64,000 nt of DNA from Thalassia testudinum. Taxonomy: Eukaryota > Streptophyta > Magnoliopsida > Alismatales > Hydrocharitaceae. Positions 32,296 through 44,211 of this stretch are shown here, piece by piece. A program made the translations under genes and the position numbers. The stretch lies in assembly GCA_037157565.1 (NCBI GenBank), contig JAZHRO010000002.1:33500501-33564500 (forward strand), read 5' to 3'. How positions within the stretch are numbered: the first letter of the stretch is position 1; each line of letters begins with the position of its first letter. The notes beneath the pieces were generated by a model. It did no database searches, was not told the origin of the DNA, and was given only the letters and a program-made list of their open reading frames with translations.

Positions 32296-33940
32296 TAATT
32301 GCACAACAATCATGCAACCTAAACAACCTGAATTAAGCTAGATTCTAGCATAACTTAGGGACAATGCATGCATAAGCATTGTAATTTGCATAATGGTATA
32401 TTTAATTAGCTACATAGATAAAATCGTCATTTTATGTGCTAATGAGAGATGATTTTAATTGCAAATGATTTGAAGCTGCGGATTATAGATTAGACCAGAC
32501 AGATCTAATCAGAATGACGATGGGAGTCCAACGCTTCCGAAATCATCTCAATCAGACAACCAGAGCATCATGTGCAGTCCATAAAGGAACGAAGATCATG
32601 GAGCCAAAGGACAAAGGTCCGAGTCTTAAATGAAAGATCCAACTGCATGGATGAATCCGGATCAACGATGGTAGTCCAGTGACACAAAAATCAACCCAAT
32701 CGAAGGTCACATCACCAGATACAAGGAAAAGATGGACGGCCATGATGGTGCCACGTGGCACCATCACAACCACCCCCCATCGTCGCTCCATCTCTAAAGG
32801 CCATTCCTCGCACATTGTGGGCTGTTGGATGGCCATCCAACGGCCATGATGCATCCATGTCGCCCATCTCACCGCGCCTCATCAAAGAAGGAGAAGATCT
32901 CGATTGTTGGATCTTCATCCAACGGCCGAGAATAAGTTTCCTTAAAACATAAATGCAACAAAGTAAAGGCCTCAGATCATTGGTTAGAGTTCTCAATCGC
33001 GAGCGAAGAGCATGTGTTCGATCCACGTGGCACTCAAATCAGGAAGGCATCACGAGCAGGTGCTATTTCCTGTTGGATCTGCATCAGAGCATGAAGATGC
33101 AACCACGTGGCACAATCAGATCGCTCCGTGGCTGCATACTCAAACAAACACACATTAAACATGCGATCCCACACATTTTTCGAAATGAAGGCAGCGGGCA
33201 CATGCGTTTAAGCCATCTAATCGTAAGATCGGACGGCTGAGGTTGAGGTGCTAAAACAAGGCGAGCGATGAGCGAAGAATCAAAGTGCGCGTGTGAGGGC
33301 AAATCAGAGGCGTCCGATGGCCATCCAATGCACCAGCGGCTACCACATGTCGCCACGAGATTAAATCCAAGCGTAAAGGGTGCAGGTAAGGTGATTTTGA
33401 GGCCAGATCTAATCTGTTGATCTCCCGATCAACGAATCTAATCATAAGGGAGTTGTTGCATGGTTTTAAGGGTCAAAATACCCTTTTTGCCCTCCATAAA
33501 AACTATAAAAGAAGGCTAAAGGCCCCTCGGATGGATCATCAACTCCAGACATTTCTCTTCCACCTTCCTCCAAACCTCTCTCCTTCTGCAACTCTACTCT
33601 ACCCTTCGTCCAGCGCTCTGGATCTGAGGTGCTGTCGCATCTTGCACAAGCATCCTACAAGTGGCATCGTCTCTCTGCCTCCTATCTCTCTCTCTCTCAC
33701 TCTTTCTATCTATCTATCTATCTCTATTAGCATTTTCTATTGTTAAACATTCTATCTAATTGCAATAAAATTATGATCTTGTGAATGCCTGATATCTGCT
33801 CTATACATATATACATATATATATATATCTATTTAGAATTAGTTTATTAAAAAGCTTCCGTTAAAATTGAGATTGCCTCTCTATGAACGACACGGTACTC
33901 ACTAAATCATCTTTTTAAAATGCGATTTACGTGTCGGACA
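32296..33940 (+). mobile_element. D1 5' LTR
   Basis: LTR of about 1.65 kb on the plus strand. The start is TAATTGCACAACAATCA (first G mutated to A; compare TGATTGCGCAGCAATCA in D2). The end is ...GTGTCGGACA just before the primer site. It contains two imperfect palindromes around ATCCAACGGC (32821-32844, 32903-32927), a GATCGGACGGCTG motif, a TATA box (33503-33511), TATC repeats near 33706-33730 and an AT run. It drives the gag-pol element. Confidence 0.8.
33503..33511 (+). promoter_or_regulatory. TATA box of D1 5' LTR
   Basis: CTATAAAAG about 440 bp before the LTR end, downstream of the palindromic block. Confidence 0.6.
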
Positions 33941-33942
33941 AG

Positions 33943-33964
33943 TTGGCACTATTGTCGAGGAGGC
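33943..33964 (+). other. D1 primer binding site (diverged tRNA-Asp type)
   Basis: TTGGCACTATTGTCGAGGAGGC, a decayed form of TGGCGCCGTTGCCGGGGA, right after the LTR end. It gives D1 the plus orientation. Confidence 0.75.
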
Positions 33965-35501
33965 AATGGAAATTTTTGAAGCTTTTTGGTGCGAATTTGA
34001 GATTTCTAACTTGTTATTTTCGTTGATTTCGTGTGCAGGAAAGCGAGGAAATCAGAACAAACCCTGACAATGGGAATTGCGGGTTCGAATCTCAGGTAAG
34101 TATCCATAGTTTAGATTAGTTAGATTTAGAAAAATTAGGATTTGCTTTAACCTTAGGAATTGTTAGAATTTGCTTGCTTATTGAAAAAAAAAATTCTCTC
34201 TTGTTAGTGATTTTCAGGCTGAAATAAAGTCTTATCTTATAAATTCAATTCCCAAAGATTCGCATGTCTAAAATTTCTCAAATTTTTACTGGACATGAGT
34301 TTTGAAGCTAGGAACAACATATCCAACTTTCGTACAAATCTAAGTTATATAAAAAGCTTCAAAATTCTTGCACTGATCTGTTATCAATTCAGTTATTGTT
34401 CCTAATTTTTTAGAGTTCAAAATATCATAAGAATTTTCGTACAACTTCGATTGACTTGAAATTTGTAGCAGTAAATTTCTGAGATAATCAAGAATTTTGA
34501 AAATTTCTGAAAAAAATATTTCTTGTACGTTTGATTGCACGAATTATTAAATCATGAATTTGGGGTTAAAACAGACTGCAAAAACCCCAGTACACTTTAA
34601 ATCGGAAAAAAATAGAAAATGTGCATTAAAATACTTGAAAATATATTTTCTGAGTGCCTAGTTAGTGGTGCAATAGGACCAATTGATTGCATTGCTTGGG
34701 TCGCATCACTAATTTGATTTTTGGACTTAAAAGAACATCTAGAACTATCTGTGCTTAGGATTTCATGTTAAAGGTAGAGCACACCTGCATTTCCATATTT
34801 AAAGGAAATTTATCCAACAATTGGAATTTGTAAAAATCTTGTGTGTCTCATCAAAACCTTGATTGAAGATATTAACCCAAGTGAACCCCAAAACACATTA
34901 ATACAAATATTTGAATCTTAAAATTCACTTCATAAGAAGAAGTTGCTTGTGAATCCTTTTGCCTGAGCAGTTCACACATTTCAAAACCAATTTAAGGGCA
35001 AACATCCCCCTAATGCCCATCATATTCCAAAAGCACAATCAAACACAAGCCTAAAACTAAATAGATGTACCCTAGGCAGGACTAATAGAGTTAGGGACTG
35101 GAAACTAGATTGGAAAAGTTCAAGGCCTTATCAACTTGGACCCTCTGGTGACAAGAAATGTTGATGCAGTAACCGCGTTAAGCCTTAGTGGTGTCCCGCC
35201 GTGCGGGGTGTCCTATGGGGTCCCACCCTTCTAGTCAGCAAAGTAATTCAAGGGTTGATCTAACCTAGTCATGTTTTGGGGAGCCAAGATCAGGTCTATT
35301 TAGGGATAACACTCAGAGGACCAATTTGATTGCTTGCATTGAATGGGCAGGGTTTCTCTCATCTGTCTTCTCTCTCATCTACAGACATTCTTCTGGTGCA
35401 TGTAAGGTAAAAGATCTTAAAATCCTGATTTGCTACCACCATTAGAAAGAAATCCTAGGAGAAGACCTATTTATCCAGGATCTAAATCTGAACCCTCTAC
35501 A
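33965..35501 (+). other. D1 untranslated leader
   Basis: About 1.5 kb before gag with no supported ORF. TCGTGTGCAGG at 34031-34041 resembles a splice acceptor, and a GGGTTCGAATC at 34080 looks like a tRNA T-arm but lacks the rest of a tRNA. Confidence 0.6.
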
Positions 35502-36793
35502 ATGGCTAGTCACCACGAGGAAGAAGAGATTGAAGAGGAGAATTTGGATCCTATGAGCCTCTTACAAAGATAGATCATCAAGCAGGGCCAGCATCATGAC
35601 CGACAGATGGAAGTCATAGTGCAAGCCATCACTCGACTCCAAAATGGAAGGGAAAATCGACCTCTTCGTGACTTTTATAACCCTCCTAATGCCCAACCTG
35701 AACCCTTTGTTAGGGTATCTCAGGATGGGGAACATTTTGAACTCAAACCTCAGATCATTAACTTGATTCCCCACATCCATGGCCATGAGTCAAATGACCC
35801 CTTCCACCACCTTGAAGAGCTCCTACACATAGGAAGAACTTTTGGCCCTAGGTACATGAATGAAGGTACCCTGATGATGAAGATGTTCCCATTCTCCTTG
35901 AAAGATAGAGCTGCACATTGGTTGAGAATAATTGGTAGACCAATCCTAACTTGGGAAGACCTGAGAAGCACATTCCTAAAGAAATTCTTCCCAATAGGAA
36001 AAATAATGCCCTTAGATGTGCCATAACAACCTTTAAGTAGAACCCTAGGGAACAACTACATGAGGCTTGGGAGAGGTTCAATGATTTTTCTAGGAAGTGC
36101 CCTCATCATGGGATCCCAAAGTGGCACTTGGCTCATATTTTCTATTATGGGTTAAGTGACAATCTGAAGAATTTTGTTGATGCAGCATGTGGGGGCAATT
36201 TCTTTAGTCGAGATGCTGAGGGAGCCTTTCAATTTTTGAGAATATGAGTGAAAATTCCCTCAACAATGCCTCAATGTCTGCCTTTAACAGAGATAATCAA
36301 CTAAGGAGTAGAGTTTATGAAGTTAACAATAATTCACACTTGATTCATTTAGAATTAATTGCACAACGATTAGACAAGGTGGGACTTATGGGAAAGAATG
36401 TAGAGAATTTGGATAAGAAACTGGATAATCTTCTAAAGGGCAGGAGTTCCTTAGGTACACAATATAGAGTAAATCCTATGCTTACCCAAGGAGTGCCTAT
36501 GTTAAGCCACAACCAATTCCCTAACCCCCTAGGTCAGGAATTAGTGCGCAACATCAATGACCTAACTATGGCTCCACCTATGAGCCAACTGTACTTGGAT
36601 CCATCTCTTTCTGGGTACCAAGGGGGGACCTTGATGTCCTCGAATTCTGAACTAGGCAATCCAATGCATAGTTATCCTGAGGATGTGAATGCACTCAAGG
36701 GTTACACTAGAAATGAACCTTATTCAAACACTTACAATCTTGGATGGTGCAACCATCCTAACTTTTCTTGGTCAAGTCAAAAACCCACCCAGG
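35502..36793 (+). pseudogene. gag: D1 gag, first part (capsid), interrupted by C1
   Basis: Athila-type gag, the structural protein packaging RNA. From ATG 35502 (MASHHEEEE) it has a stop (TAG) near 35571, then the retrotransposon gag domain: ELKPQIINLIPHIHGHESND, FPFSLKDRAAHWLRI and WEDLRSTFLKKFFP (35750-36000). A one-base shift near 36010 moves the frame. The text goes on with LHEAWERFNDFSRKCPHHGI and GLSDNLKNFVDAACGG, broken by a TAG near 36034 and a TGA at 36246. A last open part (36244-36793) reads to NHPNFSWSSQKPTQ, where C1 inserts. The ORF tail after 36793 is LTR sequence. Confidence 0.85.
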
Positions 36794-37019
36794 TGATAAA
36801 TGCCAGTTTATCATCATTCTTATGCATTAAAACAAACCTAGCTCTTATGATTTTGCTTCATAAATAGGTTTTTGGGCTGCATTTAGGCATCAATTAGGTT
36901 AGGCATGCATTTTATTTTTTTTGTTGTCTTTTTGATATGTTGTTGTGAGTGTTAGGGATAAGCAAATTGCCATATCCATAGAACCCTAGCACTCAGGAAG
37001 GCAACTGGTGAAGGAGAAG

Positions 37020-37770
37020 CTCAAACCAGCTGAGACTTAGCTTGACACAACTTACCATAGCTAGATTCCAGCTTACTTGGACTAGGGTTAGCTCATCTGA
37101 GCTCCATTTAGCTCATTTCAGCTGAATGGCAGCTCAAGAGAGCTCATCTTAGCTCACCCTAGCTCAGGTCAACTCAAATCCAGCTCAACTTAGCTGAGTC
37201 TAGCTTATCTCAGCTCCCATTAGTCCATAGGGAGCTCTAGCTAGCTCAGCTGAGTTGATTGGAGTTCACCCCAGCTCAGGTCCAGCTGCATCTAGCACCA
37301 CTCAACTCCAGCCAGCTGAAGATGACTTCATTTCAGCTCAAGAAGCTTAAGTCCAGCTCTTGGGGATTCAGCTTAGCTCAACTCAGTTGAGCTAAGCTAC
37401 CTTAGTTGCCCCAACCAGCTTGATCATCCCTGGGAGCATCAAACCCAGCTCACCTCAGCTCCTTTTAGTAGAAGCTAGCTTGCTGTAGATTGGCTTAACA
37501 ACTAGCAAAGAACTAGCAAGCTAAGCCAGCTAAAGTAGCTCCATGCCACCCTCTTCAGCAGCTGCTAGCTCTAGTTCAGCTCCAGACTTCTTCCATTTAG
37601 CTCCTCCCCTCAAACCCTAGCTCCAGTTGCCTCCTCCTCTACTCTGCTAGTAGCTAAGCTAGCTTATCTTAGCTAAACTCCAGCTCCCTTGGCAATCCAA
37701 TACCCTAAAACCCTACCTAACTAGCTCCACCAACTAAGCCTACCTAAGCTCACCTAAGCTAGCTCCACCC
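37020..37770. repeat. AGCT-rich degenerate short-repeat tract (C1)
   Basis: Dense AGCTCA/TAGCTGA type motifs upstream of the TATA box, homologous to 15018-15690 in C2. It has no coding potential. Confidence 0.8.
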
Positions 37771-38150
37771 TACTCCTTTTGGCACTACCACCTAGCCACC
37801 TTTTCACCCCATCACCACCACCAAAAGGCACCAATTTTGGCGCCAAAAACTACCCTAACCACCCCTCCCTTTTGGCACCAAAATACCCTCACATCATGGC
37901 CATACACCTACCCCCTCCAAGACACATCCACCATCCACATACCCCCCTTCTAGAACCCTACCTTGGAGCCACCTAATCCCCCTTCTAGAAGGCCATTTTG
38001 GAGCCAACTTCAAGGGACACAACCACCCATAACTACAACCTATATGACCCTTGGGTTGGCGCCAATCATCCTTAGCCCTAGGATCTACTAACTACCCTTA
38101 AATCCCATCCTAGCCATCCATTCCAAGAGCCACCTATACCCCCCATCCTA

Positions 38151-38160
38151 CTCTATAAAA
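38151..38160 (+). promoter_or_regulatory. TATA box of C1 5' LTR
   Basis: CTCTATAAAA followed by AGATCC, matching the position in solo LTR C2. Confidence 0.65.
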
Positions 38161-39048
38161 AGATCCTTAACCACCACCATTTTTCCCATCCTCCCATTAG
38201 TATAAGTCTACCATAAATCCACCTACACCCTATGGCCAAGAGAAGAAGGGAGGAAGAAGATTAAGGGAGCACATCACCTACCCCCTTGGTGCCTTCTTCC
38301 TTCCCACTCTTCTTCTTGTGCCATGCCAAGGAGGAGGAGCAATTCTTCATCAAGGAGGATGACTAGGCAAGGGAGAAGCACCTAGGGTGGACGTCCACCC
38401 TTGAGGAGAAGCTTAGGGCATGCCCCCTTAGGGTTTGCCTTGGAGGACATCGTCTTGGCGGAGCTTTCAAAGAGAAGGAGTTGGAAGATTTCTTTTCAAG
38501 CCTAGGAGCTACCAGGCTTGGAGTAAGAAGTTCCTCTTCTTCACCAATTTTTAAGAGGATTTTTGTTTTACTTTCTTGTAGTTTCAAGTTAGAATAGAAG
38601 CATTCTTCTACATGTGCTTTTTGTAAAATAGATTTTCGTTAATTCAAGTTGCCTTTTTTTATCTTTTTGTTGCATAGTTTTGTAGAATTTTTTGTCTAGC
38701 ATTTACTCTCCTTAATTACTCTAGGCCTCCATGTGCCTAGAGTGAGCTTAGGGAGAGGCTCTACTTGTCACTTTAGTAGTAGTGTAGTGGATTAGTGTAG
38801 ACGATTTTCTTGTTATCAACAAACCTGTATTGTCCTCGTTATTTCAAAACCTATAAAAATCATATATACATAACACCAAAAAGAAAGTTGAGTTCAATTG
38901 CCAAGCAAGAGACATAATTTTGTAAACATTTGGCCTCCTTGGATGACCCTAGATACTCCCCTATCTAGGTTTATAAATTTAAGAGTTGATCGATTTTATG
39001 TGTTACAACGACACATTTTTATCAAACCGCGTATTTACTATCACTTTT

Positions 39049-39067
39049 TGGCACTATTGCTGGAGAG
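39049..39067 (+). other. C1 primer binding site (diverged tRNA-Asp type)
   Basis: TTGGCACTATTGCTGGAGA a few bases after the LTR end, a mutated tRNA-Asp complement like that of D1. Confidence 0.75.
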
Positions 39068-40802
39068 GTATGGCTTTGCAAATTGTTTCTCTTACTTGAA
39101 GTGGATCTCATCCCCTTGTCTCTCTTTTCTCTTGTGTGTGTAGGAATTAGTTGCGGGAAGAAAGCAGGAAATTTTGAAGCTTAAAGTATCTTGTCTTTCC
39201 ACGGAATTCCAGGTCAGCATCTCTTTTCTTGTCACACTTAGCCTAAAAACCTACCAAAAAAAGTGCTAAACTTGGCTTTCAGGATCCTAAATATCTAAAT
39301 TAAGTGGAGTGGTGCAAATTAAAATCCATTGTTTGCTTGTTTGCATCATTAAACACCACTCCACCTCAAGTGTTGGTAGTCTAATTTTTGGGTCCTGACT
39401 TCTGTCTAGAATACAAAAATCAATTCCTGATACCACAGACCTCCTAAAATCATAAACTTTCACCCAATCATTTTAAATCAAGTTGGAAACATATGTTCCA
39501 AATTTTAGAGAAATTGGATTTGTAATTAATTTTTAAAAATTCATGGACTACATAGGGGTCACACCCTCTAATCTTCCTATTTTGATACTGTCTGTGAATT
39601 TTTAGAATTTTTATACTTATCCAATTTTTATGAAATTTATCTTTCTAGAATTTTTATGAAATTCTACAGATCTCATAAAATCAAAAAAATTTTCTGATGC
39701 CAGTGGTGGTACTGAAAAGTCTAAAATACCTACAGGTATCAATTCTAAACTTTGACACCAGCACAAAGAAAAATTCTTTAAAAATATCAAAAACAATTTA
39801 AAATCTTAAAAAAATCTTTTCTGGAATCCCTATTTGATTTCCCATAAAGTAGTGGTGTTGATTGATCTGTTTGGACCACTACTTAATACAAAAAGCATAA
39901 AAAAGATCCATTGGCAGTTAAATTTCTATCCTAGGATCAATTGGATTAGGGTTTCTTTTTCTTTTTTAGAGACAAACAACTAAAAGGAAATTGATCTCAA
40001 CCTATAGAACTTGATTTCCTTTTGTTTATGGATCCCAAAACTTGTTTGAAGTCTTAAGAAAGGAAACCCTAAAACATATTAATTTAAAGCAAATTCTAAA
40101 AGACAGAAATATATAAAATTGTGTGACAACTTGCTTTTCATTGGAATCAACTCCCATACACACACAAAAAAAAATTGAAATAACAGGGCAATACCCAATC
40201 AACACCCACCATATTCCGTATACACTTTAGTATCCTAGACCTAACTAAAATCTGTAGCAATTTGACCCCTAAGGTTTCATCAACTTAGGCTTGCTATCTA
40301 GGCCTTAAGTTTTCTTTAGTTAATATCAATTCTGTCATCTATATCTGGTGTTTAGGCTGAGAAGCCTTGTCAAATGACCAGGTGCGGGTTTGTACAAGCA
40401 CCTGGGGATTTTCCTGGGAAACGCTTGAGCCCAAACCTCCCCTTAAGCAACTTGGCTAGATTTGTTGACAGAACGGGTATTCACTGTTGATTACTTATTT
40501 CCTAGGTAGACCAAGTCTAAGGTTAATTTTTAGGGAGTCACAATTAAGTTAGGTTTAGAATTTGATTGATTGATTGCATAGTTTCTCTCATCTCCATCTC
40601 TTGTCCTTTCCTCCCATTCTTCCATTTTATACATGGGCAACGGTCTCAAAATCCGCACTTGGAGGGACCATTTGATTTCGCCCCACTTGCACAAATGCGA
40701 TCACTTTTTGGCACCGTTTCCAAAAAGTAATTAACACAAAAATCTTAAGACACGATTCCTATCCCTTTTCCACAAGCTCTCCACCCCACCACCAATAAAA
40801 AA
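39068..40802 (+). other. C1 leader, gag missing
   Basis: AT-rich 1.7 kb without a supported ORF, where an autonomous element would have leader plus gag. Near its end, TCACTTTTTGGCACCGTTT (40700-40718) repeats the LTR-end/primer-site sequence at 39041-39059. This is a trace of rearrangement or of template switching. Confidence 0.6.
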
Positions 40803-41927
40803 ATGAAATTTGAGCCTACCACAGAAGAACTCATGGATCTATTTAGGCAAGTTCAAATAAATATTCCTCTCTTAGATGCCATCAAATATATACCTGCCTA
40901 CGCTAAATTTTTGAACGAGATTTGTACTCCTAAAAGGCAGGCCAAAAATCTAGGACAGGTACATCTTTCGAAGACAGTAAGCTCTGTCATACAGAGCAAG
41001 CTGCCTCCTAAGATGATAGATCCGGGGGAGCCATTAATTTCAGTGATTATTGAAGATACTACATTTGATTGTGCCTTCCTTGATCTTGGTGCCTCAGTTA
41101 ATATCATTCCCACGATTTTATTTGAAAAGTTTCAGATCGGTGAATTAAAACCCATCGAGGTTACCTTGCAATTAGCCGACCAGTCTACAATCAAACGTCG
41201 TGGGATTATTGAGGATGTTTTGGTCAAGGTCCAGAATTGTGTCTTCCCTATAGACTTTCTGATCCTTGACATTGAGGTACTTGAATCTCTATTGAATGCC
41301 CCAATAATCCTTGGATGACCCTTTTTGGCCATTGCAAAGGCAAATATTAATTATCACACAGGCAAAATGGATATCACCTGGGCAGGCCAAACTATCACTC
41401 TAGATATTTTCAAATCCTCCAAGATATTCCATGATGATAACTCTTTTGATGACTCAGATACTGAAATTTCAAATATGGTGGAGGAGACAATGTTGATAGA
41501 TACCCTTATTGACCACAATATTTTTGAGGAATCAGATTTAGAATTAGTGGTCGATGAAATCTGTGACTTGGAGATTTGTCTTCAACAACAATCCATTCCT
41601 GATGATTCCCCTGATCCTTTCCCTAACCCACCCACACTTCTCTCAACCCATCCTTCCACTCTAATTTCACCCACCCTTCACCATTCTTCCCCCAAACCCT
41701 TTCCATTAGACCTGCCACCAGACCTGCACGAGTTTGGCATTCAACCTGATTTAAAATCATGGCCAGACTCGGGCCACACTTACCATATTCCATCCAACTT
41801 TAATCCCTATATTTCCTCTAATCACTTTTCATGGGATCCAGAAGAAGATGCCTTTTATGTGGGCATCCAAGTGTCCAACTATTTACATGATTTTTCGTCT
41901 TCTATACATGCCTTCATGCCCGGTTGA
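40803..41927 (+). pseudogene. C1 protease-type ORF with acidic/proline-rich tail
   Basis: The only ORF of C1, 374 codons in one frame with a single TGA at 41316-41318 (in PIILG-stop-PFLA, where the D1 copy has Arg). Residues 1-60 match the gag-protease linker of Athila (INIPLLDAIKYIPAYAKFL, EICTPKRQAK). An aspartic protease fold follows, with the active-site DLGASVN (41082-41102), the LQLADQST strand and PIILG-PFLA. The tail (about residues 200-374) is acidic then Pro-rich (DSPDPFPNPPTLL) and matches nothing I know. RT, RNase H and integrase are absent. Known role of the family: cleavage of the gag-pol polyprotein. Confidence 0.85.
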
Positions 41928-43326
41928 ATGGCATAAAAGTTAGCACCGGATGGGAGGTAACCCATCATTTTTCTTGCTTTCCTTTTTCCTTTCTTTTTCC
42001 AGGTTTTGACCATCCTAAACTCAACCGCCCTTCACTAAGGTGATCCCTTTTCCCTTCTAATGCATGAGGACATTGCATATCTTAAGAATAGGGGTGTTTT
42101 CAAATTTTGACGATCGATTTAGGATTTTCAAAACCTAAAAGCATGCATTTTCTTTTGACATTTTAATTTCTTGCATGCATACCCAAAAACAAATAATAAA
42201 AATGTTGAAAACTTTTTGAGGAAAATTTTGAAATAGGGACTAAGGTTGAAAACTCACTTTTGGTACAATGGGATTTTATCTTCAACAGACTAGGAATGAG
42301 GATATGAATCTAATCATTAGAATTTTAGGATTTTTCTTTAGACTAGATCAAATATCCTTCTCCAAAATTCCATCTGAACTCATGATAGTTCAGGTGACTT
42401 GATCCTCTTTTGTAATTTGGAAAGTATCTGGCTTAGTTTCAGATTCAAAAACTTGCATTTCTTGCGGAACTTCCAGTGTCAAATTTCACACAGAAGCCAA
42501 CACCTAAAAACTACTAAAAATCAGAAAAACCCCTTGTTTGGCCTTAGTAAAAGTCTGAAGCAGATCATTGGTTTGAGTTCCCACCGCCAAGAAGGAGGAA
42601 AATGCCTCCTTTGAGGATGCGATGATAACATGTTACCGCCTCGGTGCTGCTCCATATCTATATTTCGTATCTTTAGACGGAGCATTAAAGCACATTTTTT
42701 GCAGCTCAAGTGTCTTGGACGGTGCTCTACCTATAGTGTCGGAGAAAGAGCTTGAGTTTGCTTGGAGCGCCCCTTTTCATCGCATTATGTTTTGGGGTTG
42801 TGAGCTCCTGGGTGGTGTCATGGATAGTGCTATCTCGAAGTACTGGAGCCAGAGCCCCCTCGAGGTTTGGTAACAGGAATGATGATCCTGACACATCTAT
42901 TGTATGACTAAGCTAAAAATAAGCATGGGGAAGAGAAAAAAAAGTTTTAAACCAAAAACACGCCCTTATAAATGTTGTCCTTTCACAAGCATGGACACAA
43001 AGTTTTAAATGTTATTGCAAGTTGCAAATCAGATTTGAGAGCTAGAAAAATCCTAAAAACAAAAATTTCAAGTCATTTGAATTAACAAGGGGTTAATCTG
43101 TGATTTTTTTGGAGGATATATTGATCCCATTTTTGTCTAATTTTTGGATCTGAAGATAAATCCTGATGTTTATCCTTAACAAATCTCGTACCTTCTGTGT
43201 TTGGATCAACCTATTTCCTGTAATCTCTTTCTCCTCAAAAGTCAAAAAGATTACATTTCCCAAAAATTCCATTTAATAGAAATTAAAGTTTTGCTAAGAG
43301 ACTAGCAAAAGATATGCATAGGGGTG
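41928..43326 (+). other. C1 3' untranslated region with polypurine tract
   Basis: Starts with GGGAGGTAACCCA, the same motif that follows D1 pol (GGGAGGCAACCCA). A second polypurine-like motif, GAGGACATTGCATATC...GGGGTG, lies at 42066-42096. The true polypurine tract (ATAGGGGTG) ends at 43326, directly before the LTR. The ORF at 42622-42873 has no support. Confidence 0.7.
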
Positions 43327-44206
43327 TGATAAACACCAGTTTATCATCATTCTTATGCATTAAAATAAACCTAGCTCTTATGATTTTGCTTCATAAACAG
43401 GTTTTTGGGCTGCATTTAGGCATCAATTAGGTTAGGCATGCATTTTACTTTTTTTGTTGTCTTTTTGATATGTTTTTGTGAGTGTTAGGGATAAGCAGAT
43501 TGCCAGATCCATAGAACCCTAGCACTCAGGAAGGCAATTGGTGAAGGAGAAGCTCAAACCAGCTGGGACTCAGCTTGACCCAACTTACCATAGCTGGATT
43601 CCAGCTTACTTGGATTAGGGTTAGCTCATCCTAGCTCCATTTAGCTCATCTCAGCTAAATGGCAGCTCAAGAAAGCTCATCTTAGCTCCTCTTCTTCACC
43701 AATTTTTAAGAGGATTTGTGTTTTACTTTCTTGTAGTTTCAAGTTAGAATAGAAGCATTCCTTTACATGTGCTTTTTGTAAAATAGATTTCCGTTAATTC
43801 AAGTTGCCTTCTTTTATCTTTTTGTTTCATAGTTTTGTGGAATTTTTTGTCTATCATTTTTCACTCCCTCTCCTTTATTACACTAGGCCTCCACGTGCTT
43901 AGAGTGAGCCTAGGGAGAGGCTCTACTTGTCACTTTAGTAGTAGCGTAGTGGATTAGTGTAGATGATTTTCTTGCTATTAACAAACCCGCATTGTTCTTG
44001 TTATTTCAAAACCTATAAAAATCATATATATAAAACACCAAAAAGAAAGTTGAGTTCGATTTCCAAGCAAGAGACATAATTTTGCAAACATTTGGCCTCC
44101 TTGGATGACCCTAAATACTCCCCTATCTAGGTTTATAAATTTAAGAGTTGATCGATTTTACACGTTACAGCAACGTATTTTTAACAAATAGAGTATTTCA
44201 GTATCA
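43327..44206 (+). mobile_element. C1 right LTR (3' LTR), internally deleted
   Basis: Same ends as the left LTR but only 880 bp. It matches the left LTR up to CATCTTAGCTC (43680-43690), then jumps to CTCTTCTTCACCAATTTTTA. The 1.37 kb between (about 37160-38530 in the left copy), including the AGCT tract and TATA box, is missing. It is followed by the second CCAGG. Confidence 0.92.
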
Positions 44207-44211
44207 CCAGG

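Larger units (their letters stand above)
36794..39043 (+). mobile_element. C1 left LTR (5' LTR)
   Basis: LTR of 2.25 kb from TGATAAATGCCAG to ...TTTACTATCA. C1 is flanked by CCAGG on both sides (36789-36793, 44207-44211), a perfect TSD within D1 gag. It holds the AGCT-rich tract (37020-37770) and a TATA box (CTCTATAAAA, 38151-38160). Confidence 0.95.

Noticed and set aside
34078..34096. GCGGGTTCGAATCTC, tRNA T-arm-like
   Set aside because: No acceptor stem, D-arm or anticodon arm can be paired around it.
42622..42873. 83-codon ORF in the C1 3' UTR
   Set aside because: No recognisable motif, sits in untranslated sequence; likely chance.
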